NCBI GenBank assembly: GCA_034509925.1
Contig: CM067526.1
Coordinates: 4,907,501 to 4,971,500 of the forward strand
Direction of reading: 5' to 3'
Source: Hirudinaria manillensis
Lineage: Eukaryota; Annelida; Clitellata; Hirudinida; Hirudinidae
DNA length: 64,000 nucleotides
The notes beneath the pieces were generated by a model. The model saw nothing but the letters and a program-made list of their open reading frames with translations. It searched no databases and was not told where the DNA came from. Shown in pieces: positions 1 through 9,400 of this stretch (the first letter of the stretch is position 1; each line of letters starts with the position of its first letter). A program made the position numbers and the translations under genes.

Positions 1-406
1 GACACAACGACTTGCTTTGTTATTTATTATAAAACTACGCAGAAATTTTTCAGAAATTGCCAATGGAGACTTGAGTCAAGAGTTGCCTGAGAAGCATTTG
101 AGGTCCATTATGAATATAAATACTGTTTAATACCACTAGTGTTAGCTTCTGGCAAATATTAGCAGCCAAAAAATATGCTTGAATTCTTAGTCATTTGGGT
201 ATTTCGAGTGGATGCCCCGCTCACAGAACGAGCTTTCAAAAGGTGGAAGTACGGACAGAGTAATTTCATTCAGACCGCAGGTCAACCGAGGCAAGACCAG
301 AGTTGTAACGTAAAGTCATAGGACTGTAAGTGATGGTTTGGTCGAAAGTAGAATTAACCATCGGTACACGACCTCCCCACGTAAACACACCAACCTAGCT
401 TCCCAT

Positions 407-473
407 GACTGTGTACAACAGACTGTGTACAACAGACTGTGTACAACAGACTGTGTACAACAGACTGTGTACA
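407..473. repeat. 14-base minisatellite, about 4.8 units
   Basis: Four perfect head-to-tail copies of GACTGTGTACAACA (407-420, 421-434, 435-448, 449-462) are followed by a partial fifth copy that breaks at 474. The absence of point differences between units suggests recent expansion. Confidence 0.95.
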
Positions 474-1142
474 TTGGAGCATCATCAACATTCGCACTCG
501 AAGCACGAACATCCGAATTCTCGATCAAAAACCGAAGGCAAACTGCACTCTAGTCCTCGATTGTCATAGAATTTGGAGACGTGGGAAGCCTTTTCCTTCC
601 AGCAGAAACAAAATATTATAACTCTACTCATGCTCTACTCACAATCGTCTTCGTCATCGTCTCATCATCATCACCATCATCAGCAGAAAAGCGAGGATGT
701 GTGACCAATCGAATAAATGATGGATCGATGACAATTTGCATCCGATGAAACCAAACTAAGCAGACAGAGAGAGATACGAGCAAACAACATTTCGTGCACG
801 AAACGATGCAAGAGATGTTTTCGTTTATCAGTCCGAGCGGTGATAAACATCTTCATAAAACTTCGAGTGCACCTTTGTTGTTGTCGGCGCTCGGCTTAAA
901 AATATCCTCTCGTCCTTGACCGTGGCATCTCCATCTCATCCATCCCGATCTGGACTTTTTCTGGAAAACCCTGCAACCCCCAACTCAAAACCCCCGACCC
1001 AGCCATGCCAACAGCACCACGTATTTCCCGATAAGATCGTCAACGTCGTCTTCGTCACAACTCGGTTAATAGTTTGGCAAACAATTATTGGTCGTTTACC
1101 ACCCTGGAACTTGTTTATCCAATGGTCAGTAATTGCTCCGAG

Positions 1143-1174
1143 GAAAGTTGAAAGTAACAACAACAACAACAACA
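1143..1174. repeat. Triplet repeat (CAA)n and neighbouring AAT/CAC tracts
   Basis: A run of CAA triplets lies near 1158-1175. Similar tracts follow: AAT/ATA-rich at about 1593-1660, ACT/CAC at about 1868-1902, and CAA at about 2551-2579. A GAATG/GGATG-type tract sits at about 1283-1310. Such tracts cluster here and are rarer in the rest of the window. Confidence 0.7.
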
Positions 1175-1430
1175 ACCCAATTACTTCCTACTCCGTTTTT
1201 CTTTAAATAAATCTTTTGTCAATTACTTAATTAAGCTTATTACACATTTAATCATTACTTGGTCTCTCAACACTAATGAAGGAAGGAATGAATGAATGGA
1301 TGGATGAAAGAATGCAAACAACCGATCTTTAACCCGTCCTAATGAAGCCGGCTCAGATCGTAAGTCAACCATTTTCACGTGAGGACGTGGCATTAGAATT
1401 CATTTCGGTGTTACGAGTCAAAGAAAGTGG

Positions 1431-1472
1431 CAGGCATCGGTCTGCCTGAGAATGCAGACAAACCGATGCCTG
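1431..1472. other. Perfect 11-bp inverted repeat (hairpin)
   Basis: CAGGCATCGGT (1431-1441) and its reverse complement ACCGATGCCTG (1462-1472) face each other across a 20-base loop. Adjacent CTGCC/GGCAG-like bases could lengthen the stem with a bulge. It could be an RNA hairpin or a palindromic protein site; nothing here decides between them. Confidence 0.6.
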
Positions 1473-1729
1473 TCTGCCTCGAGTAGAATAAACACGATCG
1501 TCATCACTATCATCACCGACGGTTAGTAAATTACTGAACAGCGAGGCATCAAGAACAGCGGGAGTCATTTCGTGAAGGCAACCAACGTCGATAACAATAA
1601 CAATAATAAGAATAATAATAACAGCCAATGATAATAATAATAATGATAATAATAATAATGGCCCCAATAATATAAAGAAAACTGTTCGCGTGACAACAGA
1701 GACGACACGACACGAATTTCCCCGACTCG

Positions 1730-1737
1730 TGACGTCA
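1730..1737. promoter_or_regulatory. CRE-like palindrome TGACGTCA
   Basis: This is a perfect copy of the CREB/ATF consensus in the GC-richer, repeat-rich part of the left end. No transcription start can be tied to it from sequence alone. Confidence 0.3.
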
Positions 1738-2521
1738 ACGACTGACTAGCCAATGGCAATGGTAGTATTACAAACATGGCAAAGTACTTCATCCTCTACT
1801 CCCTAATGGCCAAACGATCTTCGTGCGAATTTTACAGCGAGCAACACAACCTACAAGCAGCCAGTACAACGACTACTACTACCACCACCACCACCACCAC
1901 TACCAAGATAACGCCAACATCTCGCGAGAGGAGAAAGCGTGCCCAGTGGCCAAACGGATGCTAAGGGAAAGAAAAAGAGAGATATGGAAGGAGAAATGGG
2001 AAGAGTGCGTCATGAGATTAAAATGGAACAAGGCTGGCGTCCGGTCCAGGCGTCTGGATGGTCACGTCTGAAGAGGACCACTCATCCGTCGATTGGCCAC
2101 CACGCAACCACTTGCAACTCCGTCAGAGAGACCCATTCATCACGGCAATGTAAAAAAACAACTAACCATTGTACCCGGTTCAACTCGTGTAAATATTAGA
2201 GCGACATCAATTATTATTATCTGTCTGTTATTTTTTTTTTTTACGACATGATGGCTGCAGTCGCCGACCGAATAGAAGAGCCGTCTCCGAAATAGAATGA
2301 GACAGTACTTGTATTTCGGCGCGCGTGCGATGTTGCGATGGTGTGCTTGCTAGAGGCAGAGGAAGCCAAGACTACTAATTATCTCGGGTGTGGAGCCGCT
2401 TCTTTTAGTTTTATAAACAACCGAACATCGTCGTCAACAACCGGACGATGGCGATAGTGATGGCGTAGATTAACAGAGGAGTATGCTTAATAGAATGTAA
2501 AAACTTCGCATCCATCATCTC

Positions 2522-2530
2522 TATAAATAG
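2522..2530 (+). promoter_or_regulatory. TATA box (TATAAATAG), possible plus-strand core promoter
   Basis: TATAAATAG is a strong TATA consensus. An initiator-like CTCACTGAAC lies about 16 bases downstream, then a CAA-repeat leader and an ATG at 2579 that opens only a ten-codon frame. No plus-strand gene follows before the minus-strand Ski exon, so it would drive a short or non-coding transcript, or be a chance match. Confidence 0.25.
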
Positions 2531-3387
2531 ACAACCTCACTGAACATCTGCAACAACAACAACAAAAACAACAACAACATGAGGAGTTTAACTACGTCGA
2601 GCAAGCAATGACCTTGAGAGGAGTCGAAAACACTTTTTTTTAAAAAGTGAAATGAAAAAGCTATTTTTGCATCGTAAATCTGACGCAAGTTCCACTTGAC
2701 TGTCTATCACTTCTCGATCGTCGAGACGTCGTCACCATTCATTATTACTATTATTATTGCTCGTGTCCTTCACAAATCTTAAAATCATTTTTATCGTTAA
2801 AAAAACTTAAAATCGCTGAAAATGTTATGGTTAACTTAAATTTAGTTAATGCATTTGCCAACGCACAAACAACATCAACGAAAACACGTTAGACCAACAC
2901 AAATATATAAAAAAAGATAAGCAAACGGCCAGACCCTCACGTAGCACGGGTTTCTGAGAAGCAATCGAGACTTTCCTATTGCATCAGACAAACTTCTGAG
3001 TAAAGCTTAAAAATCTCTACTGAGGAAATAGTTTTTTCCCTGCATTTTTTTGTTTGGCTCATTTTTTTCTTAACGACGGGAGTTGCTTATTCTCCTTATT
3101 TCACCAATTTTCAAAAAGGCTGCCTGTATTATCAGTATTTCAACCGCAGAAATGTTAAACAGAGGTAATTAAAAATTAAATTCAGAAATTGGAATTAAAT
3201 CTGATTAGATTTACAAGTCCTTCAGTTTGGAATTCATCAAACACCAATGAGACTAATAAAACAATAACGACAACTTAATAAGATCCATAAAATCAACAAA
3301 TCGAGCAAAAAAGTGAAATTTACAAGATTAAGTAAATCCAAAAAAGTAAACATTTTACTTTAAAAAAAACCAAAAAAAACTGCTTAC

Positions 3388-4314
3388 TTTTGGTTCAAGT
3401 TTTGGTGAGCAGTTGGGGTTAGTCGCTTGTTTTACTTCTAAGAGAGTCTCCCTGTGTTCCGGCAGCTCCCTCGTGTCGAGTTCCAGGTAGTGCCTCCAGT
3501 TGGAAGAGTCGAAACCCCAGTGGCAGGTCTGTTTGTATTCGGATACGGAGTGGAAATGACTGACGAATTTCTCCGGAGAAAGAAGCATCTGGCATTCGTT
3601 GCACTGGATGCAAGCGGCATGCGAAGACCTGTACAACTTCTGGACGAAGGTCCCTCGGCATCCTCCGAAGCACTTGTGCACCACTCCGAAACAGTCGGAC
3701 TTTTTGACGTTTCCCTGTTCGTACACGAAACTGAGCCTCCTCCTCCTGAACGGTTCCTTAGAAATCGGTTGTTTCTTGTCCGTCAGCAAGTTTCCACCTC
3801 TCAACAAGACACTGCAAAATCGTTGAGCATCAGATTTGGTCACCAATCCACACTTTGGAGCACTGGAAGGAAGTATTTTCTTCTCCTTCAGACATTGCAA
3901 CTGGGTAGGACTACAAAGGGCACTAAAGATATGAAAACTCTCGAACACAGCATGAATTTCTGGCAGAGTGAAACTGGATAGGATGCTCTTAATTATTTGG
4001 GCTAAGCACAATCTATTTTCACCTCCGATTTCAAAACACGCGATGCTCTCTCCTTCCAGTTCAGTAGAACTGAGTCCACTGAAGGAGCTGTCCATGGTCA
4101 TGAAAGTGGCACGTTGAACAAACCCATTTTCCTTTTTGAGTTCTTTCTTCCATTTGTCATTTTCTAAAAGAATCGTCGAGTTACGTGTTGATGCACCGAG
4201 ATGATTTTCCAACTTCAATTCGGTTGGTCCGCTTAGGCTATTTTCCGATGAAATCCTATAATTGTTGAGCAAGCGTTTAATAAATGGATTTCTGTTCTCA
4301 ACGCTGGAACCCAT
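3388..4314 (-). CDS. SKI: Ski/Sno family transcriptional corepressor, 5' coding exon (partial)
   Basis: Ski and SnoN are nuclear corepressors that bind SMAD complexes and damp TGF-beta/BMP signalling. The exon encodes about 309 residues from the ATG at 4314. Residues near 80-175 match the Dachshund-like domain, with IACFEIGGENRLCLAQI, then LPSSAPKCGL and the VTKSDAQRFC block. Residues near 225-290 match the SMAD4-binding zinc fold, with CFGGCRGTF, AACIQCNECQ and the hallmark TCHWGFDSSNWR. The frame ends at a donor (AAA|GTAAGC, 3388/3387), so the C-terminal coiled coil must lie on later exons at lower coordinates that I could not find. The longer open frame starts at a GTG (4386), which is not a plausible animal start. 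Family assignment is firm; Ski, SnoN or a related subfamily is not resolved. Confidence 0.85.
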
Positions 4315-4379
4315 CGTCAATCGTAAAAACAAACTAGTTTCACAAAAATCCACCGAACTACTTTTCGGATCGTATAATC

Positions 4380-4628
4380 TTAACACTCGCTAGAAGGCTT
4401 ATAACGCATAAAGATCCAATCACAAACGGAGCGTAGTGATAATGCTCCCTTGTTATGTTCATCCAGAACTTTAACTACAAGGCGAACATAGTCCAACTCG
4501 TGTAGGGGAGCAAGCAGACAGCAGTCTAAATATCCAATCCATAGTACATATCGACCCAATTCTATAGAGTCTCGGTGCAGCCTGATCATCGCGCGAATAA
4601 CAAAGGCGTGGTGTTTACTATCGAACAT
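4380..4628 (-). other. 82-codon upstream open frame before Ski
   Basis: An ATG-started frame ends 65 bases upstream of the Ski ATG, in a different frame. Composition is not low-complexity and includes segments such as VRLVVKVLDEHNKGAL. I recognise no family. It could be an upstream ORF in the Ski leader, a short exon of another gene, or chance. Confidence 0.2.
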
Positions 4629-6441
4629 TCGTCTGAGTCCAAAAATTCTGTTCAGTATGTTTTTCCGACTAATACCCTTATTGCGGCCATAATAAAATTA
4701 CGCCGAAATAATCTTTCATTTAAAAATTATTTTTAAAGCGCTACGGAATTCGGCCTAATAATTTTTTTAACGCCAAATACTCTTGATTTATGAACAGTTC
4801 ATTCAGAAAAAGCACGGTGCCATGTATGACGCCAGAGTGTCCACAGCTGAATGACCACACCCATCGGGACCAGCATTGGTTGACTGTTACATCTGGGTAA
4901 CTGGGTTGCATCAACCTAGATATTCAGATTTGTTTTGTCTGAGACAGCAATTTACTGAATACCCATGGGGATTCATCGGCTCTGTCTGCCTGGTTTTATA
5001 GAAAAACGAAACATCCTTCCTGCTGGACGTGAATAGTTTTTATTTCATTCCTTTATTAACTCATAAATTATTATTATTATTTTGTTTTGTTTTTATTAGA
5101 ACGAAGTTTAAACGTAAACATTTAAAATGGAAAATTCCATAAAAACGTGGTTTTGAACATTTCAAAATTTACTTCAACAGTAATTGAATTAGACTTCGTT
5201 TCTGACATCAAACGAGCTGGTTTGGCTCAGTTAATTTTTTTGTTCGTCTCGCTACGTTGCAATTTATTAACAAGCTTTAAGTGCAAGTGAATTTCTCAGA
5301 AAAAACAATTGTTTTTCATCCTTTTCATTGCTAGTAATTAATTAATTAATTAATGTGCAGGTAGTAATTAGTAAATTTCATATAAAAACAAAACATAATT
5401 TATTCATAGGAGTTTAAAGAGAGCTAATATGCATTTCGACAGTTATTTAATCACAGGCATCTGCTCTTTTTTATCTTCCTTTATTTGCTCCCCGTTAGAC
5501 GAAGCTCCGGGCTGGCGTCTTCTAACCCCGATAATCCATCCTCACTTATCTTGGGTTTTAACATTTTCGGGCTCATGTTTTTTTGCTTTGATTGGTGATT
5601 TGTATGCCTCAATCTTTGTGCTGCAGACTCGACTTCCACTTTCGCGGTTGGAACAATTCCGCCGAATTGACTTAATGCATCGTTATTATCAGCTATTCGT
5701 CCAAATTTCTCTGACTACCAAACATCATCTTTCTTAATCATTCAATTTGTTTTGGAAGTTAAGGATGAGCTTCTTAAACTGAACATAATAGACAGAATAT
5801 TAATATTTCTTTCATATTCCTTTGAAGTCAATTAAACGCATCTAGAATTCATTATCTTTCAATCTCTTGAAATTATTTCGCTTACTTATCTGTCATAACG
5901 GGAAAGATATCGACATACAAGATTGTGCTTCATTCTTTCTGCTTATAAATTTACCTATTTTTGCAATTACTACGTTTCCTAGTCCTTTAAGCATTATCAT
6001 TTTTCAAACTTACTACTGGAATAAAAGTTGTTTTTATATTCTCAATTCAACCTAAATTCATATATAAAAAGGTACAAACTTTTATGCTTTGAAGAAGCAA
6101 TTAGAAAGAGTTTTATTCGACAACAAAGTTTTATTCGAATTTAATTTGAAAATGAATAAAAAACAAAAAAAGGAACAAACAATGACGTTTGCAGGCATTT
6201 TTAATAAAAAATTTGTTTAATAAAGTTTAAGTCGAAGGTTTTAAATTGAAATGAATCTAACATGTGTCTATACGATGACGCACAACACTGCCACGTTATC
6301 ACATAATCGAGGATAGGGGAAGTTGAACACAGGAATGAATGAATTAATAAATTATCAGACGACTAATCATTGTCATTGTCAGCTATTTCTAAACACGAAT
6401 GCGTGGCTCGTAGAAATTCTTCATCCATCTTTGAAGCGACT
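4629..6441. other. Spacer between Ski and agrin
   Basis: Mostly AT-rich, with ATTA repeats near 5337-5355. It holds the agrin 3' flank at the right and the Ski upstream flank at the left. The only coding-like part is the open frame at 5481-5714, listed separately. Confidence 0.5.
5481..5714 (-). CDS. Orphan coding-like exon, unknown
   Basis: The minus strand is open for 77 codons between stops at 5717-5715 and 5483-5481, with GC-richer codons than its surroundings. It reads as a balanced, Lys/Ser/Glu-containing tail (for example VPTAKVEVESAAQRLRH, then EDGLSGLEDASPELRLTGSK). A possible acceptor (GGTAGTCAG, near 5711-5719) sits at its left end, so it could be the last exon of a spliced gene. 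No similarity recognised. The plus strand is also open here (5429-5737), which weakens the case. Confidence 0.2.
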   Translation of the reverse strand, partial: SEKFGRIADNNDALSQFGGIVPTAKVEVESAAQRLRHTNHQSKQKNMSPKMLKPKISEDGLSGLEDASPELRLTGSK

Positions 6442-9400
6442 TCAAATGCAAGGAGTGAGTCTGACGTGTTTCTGGTCGTAGTCCTTCCACAGGTCGACCC
6501 TTATGCTGTTCAACCACACGGACTCTACACAGCCCACGAAGTACGAGTCAGATCCGCCTGAAATGTTTTAAATATAATTATTATAATTTATTTATAAATA
6601 GATTTTCAATTTTCTTTTATTTTTAAATTTAACTAGAATTTTTTTTACATCTGTGGGAATCATACCGATCCACAAAGTAGCAGTCGAAGGTGACAAGCGA
6701 TGATGAGAAACAACATTGGCATCGTCAGACATTACTCCGTCCACGTAAAGTCTAACGTTCTGCTGGTCGCTGCCAGGGTGAATAAATGAATAAATTAGTT
6801 TAAATTATAAAATATAATTAATTAATTAATTACTCATTAATCTACAAAGATCGGTGTAGGTTCTCTGGCTCCTTTTAGGGCCGTCAGCAATTTCAATCTC
6901 AAAATAGGACAGCATGGAAAAGTTGGAGCATTTGAAGTTGTTTTGCTTCGAAGAACTGTTATTGGCCAACATTAGCATATTCAAATTGACCGCTACGAAA
7001 TTAACATAGCATCTCAAGTGATGCATTCACGAATTTTCCGTTAAATTTATGGAATAAAAACTTTATGATAAATATATTCTCTTAAATAAAATTTTTAAAT
7101 AAATAAATTCTCTTGAAAAGAAATTTTATGTTTTATCTGCTCAATTTATTTCTTAACTTCCATGAAAAGCAAACAGTTCGAAATAAAAGCGTACTTTTCA
7201 ATGACAGCTTTGTGCCAAATTCCGTCGGACACGTTGTTGCTGGAAATGAGCACCGATGACCTCTCGTTCAACTTAACTTCGACGAGTAGAAAATGTTTCT
7301 TTATAAAAGCCCTCGTCTGCTCCAATCCATCTTCCAGCTGGAACAACTCCCCCTCTTCCAGTTGGCTCTTGAATCGGATTTGAATCTTTTGGATGCTGTG
7401 GAGACATTTGAATCATTAGTTATTATTTCCATTTAATTTCATTATTCTCATTCCCACTTGGAAGGTGCTCTGGGCGCAACAAGATTTATACGTACGAAGT
7501 GATGTTCAACTCACCTTTCGGTTTTGATCTGGTAGCTCAGAGCTTCACTTCCGTCGAAAAACAGAGGATTGGATTTGACTGTCAGGAATGATTGTCGTTT
7601 CATTGCAAAGTAATCGTTAATAATGTTTTTTTAAAATGTTGTTTAACCACTCACTTTGACACGATTTGAGAGTCACGTTTCTTCCGTGACACTTGCACAG
7701 GTGTTCGTTGAGTACAGAAATACAGACGCCTTGAGGTTCGCACGGATTTTTCATCGACGGACAGGGAAAGCCGTCGTATTGTGTCACGTGCTGTTGACCG
7801 AGAATCTTCAGGAGGGTTTTTCCATTCCTGAAGGTCACCGGTTGGAGAATGTCAGTCATGCGCACTCCGTTGATGTACACCTGGAAAACACGTGCCATTC
7901 GAAGCCTAAGTTAGTGGCAACGATATTAACAAACGTTAAACATTTATAAAGACATTCAGTAATTAATAATTCATGTGCCACAGTATGAATATTCATTGAT
8001 TACCCTCTGGAAAGCTCCGTGGAAGGAAGACATGTTTTTAACGACGCCGTTAAGGACATCGTGAATGGCTCCAAAGCGAACGTTCCAAGCTGTTGGCCAC
8101 TTGTTTTTATCGAGGACCTCCTTGTATTTGTTCGTAAGCGGTGGGTGCTTCATTACAGGGTGGTCGTTGTTTACCATAAGAAGTCCCTCTCCGTTGGTCA
8201 TCGTCATCAGGACCTTGTTCCATTTGCTGGCTTTTATCAGTTTTGGACTCCTGTTTGTTTTGTAAGTTTCTTTGGATTTGATTGGTTGTTTACTAAAGAT
8301 AAGTTATTGCTATAAAAAAAAAACATGAACACGTGACATGAACACGTGACGTGGGAATGACATCATCACATCATCACAATGGCCACTTAACTCTTATTAT
8401 TAAATCGTATAAGTCGATATTTTATAGATTGTGACTTTAAAAGTTATTCACGTTAAGATCTCCGATGTCTTCTTCATCTTGAAAATAAGTTGGACGACTC
8501 CTGATCTCAGCAGAACCAACACGTAACTCGATGAATCATTCGACATGGCGGACAGCAAAACACCTGGCAAAATCGTGGATTAAATGAAAAATTGCATTGT
8601 TGTCTAAATTATAAAAAAAAACAATTAAATTAATTGAAAGTGATTTCTTATGAATTAATACAAATTTGAAAAAATTGAGTTGAATTTCTGAGACCTGAAG
8701 ATTCGTAGGACAAGAACCAAATCTCAGTGGAAAAAGATCGGACGAGTGAAATGCTGTCCAATAGACTTGCCGATATGAACGAGTTCTTGTGAAACTCAGG
8801 CATCGTTATCGGAGCATATCTGGCATGACGCTTCATGTCTAAACGATTTGTTTCAATGTTTCTGATAACACAAGAAATATCCGTCTGATAAAATTAAGTT
8901 TACTTTAAAAATCAATTTAATGCGATTATAATTTTGCTCTTAAATAAATCGTAAGATGAAATTACCTATTTCGCAAGTGTTTCCTCTGAATCCAATCCTA
9001 CACGTACAACTGAAGCCACCGTTACCCGTGGAGACACAAGTCCCTGAGTTGCGACAAGGATCCGAAAAGCATGCATTTTCCATCTCGCAAACTTGACCTT
9101 CAATAAGAACATCCAGTTACAAAAATGTATTTAATTTGATAACCGACTAAATATCTTCAAATTAATGTTAATAAATAATTAATAAAAATCTATCTTAATA
9201 AATAATATTAATAAGACGAAAATAATTTTTTAAAAATTTCTACCGAGAAATCCAGGTGGGCAAATGCAAGTTCCAGGTTGATTGATGTCACAAATTCCAT
9301 CGTTCTGACATCGAGTCGTGGTGCATCCAGCACAATCCCCTTTGAAAAATGGCCAACTCATTCATCTTTCTTAATTGTCCGAATATTTAGCAGTTAAAAG

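Larger units (their letters stand above)
1..3387. other. Gene-poor repeat-rich stretch; possible Ski intron or regulatory DNA
   Basis: I see no protein-coding exon that I can support here. The stretch carries a 14-base minisatellite (407-473), CAA/AAT/CAC/GAATG-type short repeats, a perfect CRE-like TGACGTCA (1730-1737), a TATAAATAG box (2522-2530) and a GC-rich patch with several CpGs around 2260-2400. The Ski exon to the right ends with a good donor and must continue toward lower coordinates, so part or all of this may be Ski intron. Open frames at 1365-1667 and 1776-2199 run through triplet repeats and show no recognisable domain. Confidence 0.5.

Noticed and set aside
1776-2199. Basic plus-strand frames with poly-Thr/poly-His
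   Set aside because: They run through CAC/ACT repeats and overlap each other in different frames; no domain.
3454-3981. 175-codon plus-strand frame
   Set aside because: Antisense of the Ski domains; the minus strand has unmistakable family motifs.
4315-4386. Extended Ski N-terminus starting at 4386
   Set aside because: The start codon there is GTG; the first in-frame ATG is at 4314.
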